Origin: Thermoplasmata archaeon
GTDB taxonomy: Archaea; Thermoplasmatota; Thermoplasmata; Lutacidiplasmatales; UBA184
Direction: 5' to 3'
Assembly (NCBI GenBank): GCA_030043545.1
Contig: JASHXM010000117.1
Coordinates: 1-7,382, forward strand
DNA length: 7,382 nt
Below, piece by piece: positions 1-4,670 of this stretch. The notes under the pieces are model-generated. The model was given only the letters and a program-made list of their open reading frames with translations. It was not told the origin of the DNA and made no database searches. A program made the position numbers and the translations under genes. The stretch's first letter is position 1; each line of letters begins with the position of its first letter.

Positions 1-395
1 GGGCCGCCGTCGCGGCGCTCCGCGCCGGCTCCCCCGTGGTCCTCGGTGGGACCGAGCCGGGCCACACGACCGACGGGGTCGCCGCGCTCCTCGCGGTCCG
101 GCTGCGGGCCGCCCGGGTCGTGAACGCCACCGACGTCGCGGGCGTCTACGACCGCGACCCGCGTCGCGACCCGGGCGCTCGGCTCCGCCCGCGGATCGGC
201 TGGCCGGAGTTCCGCGCCCTCGTCGACCGGGAGACGAGCGGGGAGGCCGGGCAACGGTTCGTCTTCGACCGCCTCGGCGCGGGGCTGCTCGCGCGGACGG
301 CGATTCCGCTCGCGGTCGTCGCCGGTCGGGACCTCCCAAACCTGGAGCGCGCCATCGTCGGGCGTCGGTTCCGCGGTACGGCGGTCGAGGCGTAG
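1..395 (+). CDS. pyrH: Archaeal-type UMP kinase, C-terminal part (5' end outside window)
   Basis: This enzyme phosphorylates UMP to UDP using ATP, in the cytoplasm, as part of pyrimidine nucleotide synthesis. The open frame enters at base 3 and runs 130 codons to TAG at 393-395. Visible family signatures are GGTEPGHTTDGVAALLA, encoded from about base 45, followed by NATDVAGVYDRDPR, the uridylate-binding and nucleotide-binding region of the amino-acid-kinase fold in archaeal UMP kinases. The C-terminus (ERAIVGRRFRGTAVEA) also fits. Archaeal members are about 225 residues, so roughly 95 residues, including the N-terminal glycine-rich phosphate loop, lie before the window. An internal GTG at base 36 is not a start, because the conserved frame continues upstream of it. 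The gene precedes adk by 35 bases on the same strand, suggesting a nucleotide-kinase unit. The identification rests on motif recognition and is firm. Confidence 0.9.
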   Translation, partial: AAVAALRAGSPVVLGGTEPGHTTDGVAALLAVRLRAARVVNATDVAGVYDRDPRRDPGARLRPRIGWPEFRALVDRETSGEAGQRFVFDRLGAGLLARTAIPLAVVAGRDLPNLERAIVGRRFRGTAVEA

Positions 396-430
396 GCGCG
401 GCGTTATCCCCGCCACCCGAGTGCGCCGCC

Positions 431-1072
431 GTGCACCGGATCGCCTTTCTCGGTCCTCCGGGGGCGGGGAAAGGGACCCAAGCGGCCGAGCTCGCTCAGG
501 CGCTCCGCATCCCCCACCTCTCGACCGGCGACCTCCTCCGGGGAGCGGTGGGGGCCGGGAGCCCCCTGGGACGCGAGGCCGACGGGTACATGCGCGCGGG
601 GAAGCTCGTCCCGGACGCGCTCGTCCTCCAGATCCTCGCCGAGCGGCTCGCCGGCGCCGACGCACGCGCCGGGTTCCTGCTCGACGGATACCCGAGGAAC
701 CTCGCGCAGGCGGAGACCCTCGCCACGCTCACCCCGCTCGATCGGGTCCTCTCCTTCGAGATCCCGACCGACGAGCTCGTGCGGCGGCTCTCGGGCCGAC
801 GCACCTGCCCGGTCTGCCAGACGGCGTACCACCTCGTGTCGAAACCGCCGAAGGTCGCCGGCCGATGCGACCGCGACGGGACCGAGCTCATCCAGCGACC
901 GGACGACCGGCCGGAGGCGATCGAGGTCCGCCTGCGCGTCTACGCCGAGCAGACGGCGCCCCTCCTCGACCACTATCGCCGGCAGGGCCTCCTTCGGGCG
1001 ATCGATGCGACCGGCACCCCCGCCGAGGTCGCCGGGCGGGTCCGCCGGGCCGTCGAGAGCGCGCCGCCCTAG
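431..1072 (+). CDS. adk: Adenylate kinase, bacterial-type long form with zinc LID
   Basis: It catalyses ATP + AMP to 2 ADP and balances adenine nucleotides in the cytoplasm. The 213-residue length is typical of the long form. The phosphate loop GPPGAGKGT is at residues 8-16, the AMP-binding segment HLSTGDLLR at 29-37, and FLLDGYPRN at 82-90. The LID at about 122-160 carries C126-X2-C129-X16-C146-X2-D149, the Cys3Asp zinc arrangement known from Gram-positive bacterial enzymes, and RPDDR at 156-160 follows. This is the bacterial family, not the archaeal AdkA family, although some archaea are known to use it. The GTG at 431 is chosen because it puts the phosphate loop at the usual distance from the N-terminus. 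No Shine-Dalgarno sequence is seen. A weak TTAT at 404-407 lies about 26 bases upstream and might serve a leaderless transcript. Otherwise it is read through from pyrH. Confidence 0.95.
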   Translation: MHRIAFLGPPGAGKGTQAAELAQALRIPHLSTGDLLRGAVGAGSPLGREADGYMRAGKLVPDALVLQILAERLAGADARAGFLLDGYPRNLAQAETLATLTPLDRVLSFEIPTDELVRRLSGRRTCPVCQTAYHLVSKPPKVAGRCDRDGTELIQRPDDRPEAIEVRLRVYAEQTAPLLDHYRRQGLLRAIDATGTPAEVAGRVRRAVESAPP

Positions 1073-1593
1073 GGGACGGCGCGGAGGGGCGCGCCCCGGA
1101 CCCACGTCGTCCCGTCGAACTCCAGCCGAACTCCCTCGAGGTAGCCGAGCGGCGGTCCCCACCCGCTGGCCGCAGGCACGGCCGCGACGGCGCCCAGCTC
1201 GATCACGCCGGCGTGGGAGACGACGAGGAGTCGCCCCCCGTCGGGGACCCGGTGGAGCTCGGTGCGCCACCGGACCGACTGGCCGACCGCGAACCGCCGG
1301 ACCGTCGGTCGGCGGGCGACGATGGCTCCAAAGTCCGCGAACGAGTGCGGCCGGGCGGAGTCGAGTTCGTCGTTGACGTCGTCCGGCACCTCGCGCAAGG
1401 TCTCGAGGAGGCGATCGGGCGGGCGGCCGAGCTCGACGGCCGTCTCCTGGGCCCGGGATCGGGGCGAGGCGAGCGCCCGGTCGAACCGACCGAGCCGGCG
1501 CCCGAGCTCCCGGGCCTCGGCGACCCCCCGGGCGCTCAGGTGCTCGTTCGGGGGATCCCGGTGCCCGTGCCGGAGATGGACCAGCTCCCGCAT
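1069..1593 (-). CDS. Histidine phosphatase family protein (phosphoglycerate mutase-like)
   Basis: This 174-residue soluble protein belongs to the phosphoglycerate mutase-like superfamily, whose members transfer or remove phosphate through a phosphohistidine. The RHG motif LVHLRHGHR at residues 4-12 places the nucleophile at H9. LSARGVAEARELG (19-31), ALASPRSRAQETA (40-52, a phosphate-binding Arg) and LLVVSHAGVIEL (122-133, second catalytic His H127) complete the core, and E68 in REVP is a candidate proton donor. The substrate cannot be told: SixA-like, CobC-like or broad small-molecule phosphatase are all possible. The ATG at 1593 sits a few residues before the RHG motif, as expected. A TATA element centred about 30 bases upstream implies a nearly leaderless mRNA, consistent with the lack of a Shine-Dalgarno sequence. 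It is convergent with adk and overlaps it by four bases. Confidence 0.88.
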   Translation of the reverse strand: MRELVHLRHGHRDPPNEHLSARGVAEARELGRRLGRFDRALASPRSRAQETAVELGRPPDRLLETLREVPDDVNDELDSARPHSFADFGAIVARRPTVRRFAVGQSVRWRTELHRVPDGGRLLVVSHAGVIELGAVAAVPAASGWGPPLGYLEGVRLEFDGTTWVRGAPLRAVP

Positions 1594-1620
1594 CCTCGAC
1601 GGAACAGCGCCGACGCAGAG

Positions 1621-1626
1621 TTTATA
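1621..1626. promoter_or_regulatory. Shared TATA element for tRNA-Tyr (+) and the phosphatase gene (-)
   Basis: TTTATA on the plus strand reads TATAAA on the minus strand. Its centre is about 28 bases upstream of the mature tRNA-Tyr start (1652) and about 30 bases upstream of the phosphatase ATG (1593). Both fit the archaeal TATA-to-start distance of roughly 26-27 bases. It is the only AT-rich patch between the two genes. One element may serve both directions, or only one of them; the sequence alone cannot decide. Confidence 0.65.
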
Positions 1627-1651
1627 GTCCGCACGCCGGTCGTGCCGATGT

Positions 1652-1759
1652 CCCGGCTTAGCTCAGTGGTAGAGCGGGGGACTGTAGGCGAGACTGCCGG
1701 TGACCCCGGCGGCCCCCGTGGAGATCCTCAGGTCGCCTGTTCGAGTCAGGCAGCCGGGA
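1652..1759 (+). tRNA. tRNA-Tyr (anticodon GTA) with intron at 37/38
   Basis: The acceptor stem CCCGGCT (1652-1658) pairs fully with AGCCGGG (1752-1758), and the discriminator is A1759. C1-G72 is the archaeal/eukaryotic tyrosine identity pair. The D-arm is GCTC-AGTGGTA-GAGC (1661-1675). The anticodon stem GGGGA (1677-1681) pairs with TCCTC (1725-1729), including one G-T pair. The loop is C-T-GTA-G plus A1724 once the 36-base intron 1688-1723 is removed, with the anticodon at 1684-1686. The variable loop is 1730-1734. The T-arm is GCCTG-TTCGAGT-CAGGC (1735-1751). The mature body is 72 bases. CCA is not encoded: the bases after the discriminator are CCT. A TATA element lies about 28 bases upstream. 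A 6-bp hairpin is possible at 1758-1774, and TTTT occurs at 1811-1814; either might relate to 3' processing or termination, but this is weak. Confidence 0.93.
1688..1723 (+). other. tRNA-Tyr intron (36 bases) with relaxed bulge-helix-bulge
   Basis: The intron follows G37 at the canonical archaeal position. An AG at both junctions makes the exact cut ambiguous by up to two bases. Inside, CTGCCGG (1694-1700) pairs with CCGGCGG (1706-1712), with one T-G pair and loop TGACC. Placing three-base bulges AGG (1686-1688) and AGA (1722-1724) leaves a four-pair central helix CTGT (1682-1685) with GTGG (1718-1721). That helix is one C-G pair plus three G-T wobbles. C32 pairs with the third-from-last intron base, as in known anticodon-intron pairing. 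Both cuts then fall after the second bulge base. The helix beyond (1689-1693 with 1713-1717) is full of mismatches, so the motif is relaxed. Confidence 0.8.
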
Positions 1760-1817
1760 CCTGAGGCTCGGGTCGGTTCGGCCGCGAGGATTCAAGTACG
1801 CGCACTCCCGTTTTGAC

Positions 1818-1824
1818 GGGGAGG
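1818..1824 (+). promoter_or_regulatory. Ribosome binding site of the DUF6159-like gene
   Basis: GGGGAGG lies five bases before the GTG at 1830 and supports that start. It is one of the few clear Shine-Dalgarno sites in the left half, where other genes look leaderless. An upstream TTCAAGTA at 1791-1798 is TATA-like but too weak to call. Confidence 0.6.
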
Positions 1825-1829
1825 ATTCC

Positions 1830-2720
1830 GTGGCCGGTACGTTCTCCGACTCCTGGCGACTGACGAAGACCGCGTTCCGCCTGATCGCCGAGGACCGCGC
1901 CCTCCTCGTCTTCCCGGCCGTCGCGGGCGGAGCGATCCTGGGGATCCTCGCCCTGCTCGTCGCCGGTTGGTTCTGGATCGAGCAGCCGCACTCGGCGCTG
2001 ACCGCGATCCTGGCGCTCCACGGAGGTGGGGAGTACCTCGTCGGGATCGGGTTCTTCCTGATCGGCTACTTCGCGATGACGTTCATCGGCGTGTACGCCA
2101 CCGCCGGGCTGATCGGCGCGGCGACGCTCAAGCTGAACGGCCGGCAGCCGACCGCGCGGGACGGCTGGAAGGTCGCCCGCGCCCGGTGGGGGAAGCTCCT
2201 CGTCTGGTCGCTGATCTCCGCGACGGTCGGCCTCCTGATCCAGGCGATCGCCCGCCGGCTGGGCGGGATCGCCGGGCTCCTGGTCGGGGTCGCGGGTGGC
2301 GCGACCTGGTCGGTGGCGACGTACTTCATGGTCCCCGTGCTGCTGTACGAGGAGCAGGGCTCCTGGCGCGGGATCGTCCGATCGTCCCGCTTGTTCGTCT
2401 CCACGTTCGGCCGGACGATCTTCTCGAACCTCGCGCTCGGGCTGATCGTCGCCGCGGGCATCATCGTCGCGGTCCTGGTCGTGGTCGCCGGCGTCTTCGA
2501 GGCGATCCTGCACAGCGTCGGCGTGGGGCTCGTCCTGATCGGGGTCGGGCTCGCGATCGCGGTCGGCGTCGCCCTGATCGGCGCGACCGCGGAGGGGATC
2601 CTCTGCGCGGCGCTGTACCGATACGCGACGACCGGTCAGGTCGAGCCGTCGCTGCTCCCTCCCCCGTACCGCACGGCGACGCCGCTCGCGTCGGGTGCCC
2701 CACCGGCCGCCAGCCCGTAA
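1830..2720 (+). CDS. Six-segment integral membrane protein, DUF6159-like
   Basis: The function is unknown. The opening MAGTFSDSWRLTKTAFRLI, then a short charged stretch and LLVFPAVAGG, resembles the DUF6159 family of prokaryotic membrane proteins. This was recognised by eye, not by search. The 296-residue chain has about six hydrophobic segments, near residues 24-50, 69-100, 121-140, 143-172, 195-222 and 230-258. A conserved-looking YEEQGSWRGIVRSSRLF stretch (173-189) lies between the fourth and fifth. The C-terminal tail from about 268 is Pro/Ala-rich and hydrophilic. There is no cleavable signal peptide; the first hydrophobic stretch would act as the anchor. The GTG start is supported by GGGGAGG five bases upstream. 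The gene stands alone between tRNA-Tyr and tRNA-Gly, so the neighbours say little about its job. It could be transcribed by read-through from tRNA-Tyr, 70 bases upstream. Confidence 0.82.
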   Translation: MAGTFSDSWRLTKTAFRLIAEDRALLVFPAVAGGAILGILALLVAGWFWIEQPHSALTAILALHGGGEYLVGIGFFLIGYFAMTFIGVYATAGLIGAATLKLNGRQPTARDGWKVARARWGKLLVWSLISATVGLLIQAIARRLGGIAGLLVGVAGGATWSVATYFMVPVLLYEEQGSWRGIVRSSRLFVSTFGRTIFSNLALGLIVAAGIIVAVLVVVAGVFEAILHSVGVGLVLIGVGLAIAVGVALIGATAEGILCAALYRYATTGQVEPSLLPPPYRTATPLASGAPPAASP

Positions 2721-2801
2721 CCGCGACGGGGCGCCCAATGGACGCCGAGCGGCCCTCCGGGGACGCGCCCCGACCGCGCTCCCGGCGCCCGGTCCTGGGT
2801 C

Positions 2802-2820
2802 GCCCGGGAGGTCCCCGGGC
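2802..2820. other. Perfect 7-bp hairpin between convergent genes
   Basis: GCCCGGG (2802-2808) and CCCGGGC (2814-2820) are exact reverse complements around the loop AGGTC. It lies between the end of the membrane-protein gene and the 3' end of tRNA-Gly, which transcribe toward each other. That is a place for termination or RNA processing signals on either strand. No T-run follows it, and in DNA this GC-rich such hairpins arise by chance, so a role is not established. Confidence 0.35.
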
Positions 2821-2841
2821 AGCGACGGGGAGGGCGAGGAA

Positions 2842-2913
2842 TGCGGTTGTCGGGATTTGAACCCGAGTAGGTAGCTTGGGAAGCTACCGTCCTAACCACT
2901 AGACCACAACCGC
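2842..2913 (-). tRNA. tRNA-Gly (anticodon CCC)
   Basis: Read on the minus strand, the acceptor stem GCGGTTG (2913-2907) pairs with CAACCGC (2849-2843), and the discriminator is A (2842). The D-arm is GTCT-AGTGGTTA-GGAC. The anticodon stem GTAGC/GCTAC encloses the loop TTCCCAA, with anticodon CCC at 2880-2878. The variable loop CTAC is followed by the T-arm TCGGG-TTCAAAT-CCCGA. All stems are complete, giving a 72-base body with no intron and no encoded CCA. It starts 55 bases after the stop of the ACT-domain gene on the same strand. A weak ACCGTATCT at about 2938-2946 (minus strand) could be its own TATA element. Otherwise it is co-transcribed. Confidence 0.95.
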
Positions 2914-2968
2914 GCGACCCAAGCGCAGGGCGCTGGGGAGATACGGTTTGTGCGCGGGACCGGGCCGC

Positions 2969-3457
2969 TCAGAGCAGCAGGCCGACCGATTCGCCCGGGA
3001 TCGACGGCGCCCCCGCCAGGAGGTCGCCGTTCGATACGAGCCCTTCGGCGGCGCGCGAGGCGAACCCGGCGCGCTGGAGGATCCGGCGGGCGCGCGTGAG
3101 GTCGCTCGCGGACAACGCGACCAGGGGGAGGTTCCCTTCCCGCGCCACGAGGATCGCGACGCTCTGGACGTTGATCCGCTCCCGCGCGAGCACTTCGAGC
3201 ACGCGGAGGAAGCTCCCCGCCCGATCCTCGAGGCGGACGGCGATCATCTCCCGGACCTCCGGGTCGTAGCCGGCCGTCGCGAGGAGCCCGACCGCGCGGT
3301 CGGGGTCGTTCACGATCAGGCGGACCCGCCCCTTCCCGGCGGCCGAATCGACGCTGATGGCGGCGAGGTTGATCCTCGCCTTCGCGAGCGTCTTCGAGAC
3401 CCCCGCGAGCGCCCCGGGACGGTTCGGCAGCGTCAGCGAGATCTCGCGGAGCGCCAT
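2969..3457 (-). CDS. Tandem ACT-domain protein, probable amino-acid-sensing regulator
   Basis: The 162-residue soluble protein consists almost entirely of two ACT domains, which usually bind small ligands, most often amino acids. ACT 1 spans about residues 5-64 and contains NRPGALAGV (12-20), the ligand-binding turn with G15. ACT 2 spans about 70-132 and contains DRAGSFLRV (78-86). A 30-residue tail follows (133-162). No catalytic or DNA-binding domain is attached, so it probably acts by binding a partner protein or by sensing. Similar stand-alone double-ACT proteins occur in many archaea with unassigned roles. The ATG at 3457 is chosen because ACT 1 begins immediately after it. No Shine-Dalgarno sequence is visible, and a TATA-like CTATTAGT about 30 bases upstream suggests a leaderless mRNA. 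tRNA-Gly follows on the same strand; a link to glycine is possible but unsupported. Confidence 0.85.
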   Translation of the reverse strand: MALREISLTLPNRPGALAGVSKTLAKARINLAAISVDSAAGKGRVRLIVNDPDRAVGLLATAGYDPEVREMIAVRLEDRAGSFLRVLEVLARERINVQSVAILVAREGNLPLVALSASDLTRARRILQRAGFASRAAEGLVSNGDLLAGAPSIPGESVGLLL

Positions 3458-3483
3458 CGGCGGGGGAACGAGGCGGGCCCCGA

Positions 3484-3490
3484 CTAATAG
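3484..3490 (-). promoter_or_regulatory. TATA-like element of the ACT-domain gene
   Basis: On the minus strand this reads CTATTAG followed by T. It is centred about 30 bases upstream of the ATG at 3457, in otherwise GC-rich DNA. The spacing fits a leaderless or nearly leaderless transcript. The match to the archaeal consensus is moderate. Confidence 0.45.
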
Positions 3491-3539
3491 GCTCGACGCC
3501 GGAGCGGTCGTCGCGTCGCGGGGCGCCTCTTGCCGTATG

Positions 3540-3547
3540 TATTTATA
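3540..3547 (+). promoter_or_regulatory. TATA box of the pilus/secretion operon
   Basis: TATTTATA is the best archaeal TATA match in the window. Transcription would be expected near 3570, leaving a leader of about 33 bases before the ATG at 3604. It is part of the palindrome GTAT-TT-ATAC (3539-3548), so it could also be read toward the ACT gene. A second AT-rich element, TAAATTT at 3561-3567, is either the start-site region or an alternative TATA box giving a leader of about 14 bases. Confidence 0.65.
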
Positions 3548-3558
3548 CCCGAATCGGG
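3548..3558. promoter_or_regulatory. Candidate operator: palindrome abutting the TATA box
   Basis: CCCGA-A-TCGGG is a perfect inverted repeat with five-base arms and one central base. It begins immediately after the TATA box and ends before the predicted start site. Proteins binding here could block polymerase recruitment, as many archaeal repressors do. The site is short and only one copy was seen, so this is a suggestion from position and symmetry. Confidence 0.4.
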
Positions 3559-3572
3559 CCTAAATTTCGCTA

Positions 3573-3594
3573 CCCGGGGGGGCGATCTCCCGGG
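3573..3594 (+). promoter_or_regulatory. Possible leader hairpin upstream of the pilin-like gene
   Basis: CCCGGG (3573-3578) and CCCGGG (3589-3594) can pair as a 6-bp stem around a ten-base loop, ending nine bases before the ATG at 3604. The predicted mRNA start is near 3570, so the hairpin would form at the 5' end and could limit ribosome entry. No Shine-Dalgarno sequence is visible between it and the ATG. A chance occurrence is quite possible at this GC content. Confidence 0.3.
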
Positions 3595-3603
3595 GCACGG
3601 CGG

Positions 3604-4668
3604 ATGGGAGCACCCCGACGCATTTGGTCCAGCCGTCGGTACCGCCGGGCCCGTCGATTGGGTCCGCACGAACGCGGGGTGGCGGCGGTCGTCGGGACGT
3701 TGCTGTCGCTGCTCGTCTTCTTCGCGCTGTTCGGGATCTTCCTGACCGAGTACCTTCCGACCTGGATGACCGACAACGAGCTCGCCTTCGTCGGGCAGGC
3801 CGACACCGCGTTGCTCCAGTTCAAATCGAACATCGACGCGCAGAGCGCCCTCGGCGGGCCGACCGTCGAGGCGACGTCGTTCCCGCTCAGCTCGCAGGGG
3901 GTCCCGCTCCTCGCGCAGCCGACCCAGGCGACGCTGATCCTGCTCCCGTCGTCGTGCCCGAACGGTCTCACCACGCCGACCGGGAAGACGTACGAGTTCC
4001 CCGTCAACTCGACGACGTGCGTCTTCCAGACGGTCGCGTTCTCGGCGGCGGCCGGGACGGCGACGTCGCTCCCGTTCAACCAGAGCACCTCGACGTCGGT
4101 CCTCGAGATGGAGCTGCCGAACCGCTACTTCACCCCCCAGACGTTCTACTACGAGAACGACGCCGTGATCCAGACCCAGGCCGGCAGCCACACCCAGATC
4201 GTCGGCCCGCCGCCGTTCGCGATCTCCAAGACCGCCCGGAACACGACGATCAGCACGGCGTTCGTCGGGCTGTACGGCAACTCGACCGTCGTGAGCGGTC
4301 AGGGGTCGGAGGAGGTCTACTCGCAGCTCGTCACGTCCGACCGCGTCACCTCGAACGGCCTCTTCCTCGCCGCGAACAAGACGGCCGTGCCGTTCGTCTT
4401 CACGTTCGAGATCGGCACGCGCAACCTCTGCGCGTGGTACACGTACGTGAGCCAGCTCGTGTCGAGCTCGGGGGTCACGAGCTCGGCGTACGCGCTCAAG
4501 TGGTACCAGGGGTCGACCAAGACGTGGCTGACGACGACCCCGAGCAGCACGGTCTGCACGGATGACCAGGGGTACACGCACATCCTCTGGCTCAAGATGA
4601 CCGGCGTGAGCTACGCCACCGTCGTCGTCTCGTCGATCAACGTTCACATGGGCACGGGGGTGCTGTAG
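3604..4668 (+). CDS. Large pilin-like exported protein of an archaeal type IV pilus/secretion system
   Basis: This is a 354-residue protein with a pilin-like N-terminus: an Arg-rich leader (residues 4-18), then PHERG and a hydrophobic helix starting VAAVVGTLLSLLVFF (26-50). It resembles archaeal pilin N-termini of the form RxVSPVIG, and a prepilin peptidase could cut after G25. The remaining 300 residues are Ser/Thr-rich, look beta-rich, and have no further membrane segment. They contain four cysteines (118, 139, 276, 318) and five N-X-S/T sites (N135, N159, N213, N226, N258), which fits an exposed, perhaps glycosylated domain. Typical archaeal pilins are about half this length or less. It is the first gene of the operon, two bases before the ATPase. 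The ATG gives a 25-residue leader; a TTG at 3658 would give a shorter one. No specific family was recognised. It could instead be an uncleaved anchored component. Confidence 0.75.
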   Translation: MGAPRRIWSSRRYRRARRLGPHERGVAAVVGTLLSLLVFFALFGIFLTEYLPTWMTDNELAFVGQADTALLQFKSNIDAQSALGGPTVEATSFPLSSQGVPLLAQPTQATLILLPSSCPNGLTTPTGKTYEFPVNSTTCVFQTVAFSAAAGTATSLPFNQSTSTSVLEMELPNRYFTPQTFYYENDAVIQTQAGSHTQIVGPPPFAISKTARNTTISTAFVGLYGNSTVVSGQGSEEVYSQLVTSDRVTSNGLFLAANKTAVPFVFTFEIGTRNLCAWYTYVSQLVSSSGVTSSAYALKWYQGSTKTWLTTTPSSTVCTDDQGYTHILWLKMTGVSYATVVVSSINVHMGTGVL

Positions 4669-4670
4669 CG

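Noticed and set aside
404..1270. Minus-strand open frame of 288 codons opposite adk
   Set aside because: Its composition (Arg/Gly/Asp-rich, low complexity) is that of an antisense shadow, and it conflicts with two well-supported genes.
421..1764. Plus-strand open frame of 447 codons spanning adk, the phosphatase and tRNA-Tyr
   Set aside because: It is out of frame with adk, extremely Arg/Pro-rich, crosses a tRNA gene, and has no recognisable motif. It is a by-product of high GC content.
1758..1814. tRNA-Tyr terminator made of the hairpin 1758-1774 plus TTTT at 1811-1814
   Set aside because: The hairpin includes the tRNA acceptor end and lies far from the T-run, which is only four bases. It is mentioned in the tRNA entry but not called as a terminator.
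1746..2738. Minus-strand open frame of 330 codons opposite the membrane protein
   Set aside because: It is a charged, repetitive antisense shadow; the plus strand has a clear six-segment membrane protein with a ribosome site.
2738..2860. Possible small plus-strand gene of 40 codons starting at ATG 2738
   Set aside because: It runs into tRNA-Gly, has no ribosome site, and its Arg/Pro-rich product looks like noise.
2948..3487. Plus-strand open frame of 179 codons opposite the ACT-domain gene
   Set aside because: It is antisense to a clear double ACT protein and has low-complexity Arg/Asp/Glu composition.
3484..4647. Minus-strand open frame of 387 codons opposite the pilin-like gene
   Set aside because: It is Arg/Asp/Val-rich shadow sequence without motifs, and it covers the AT-rich promoter region.
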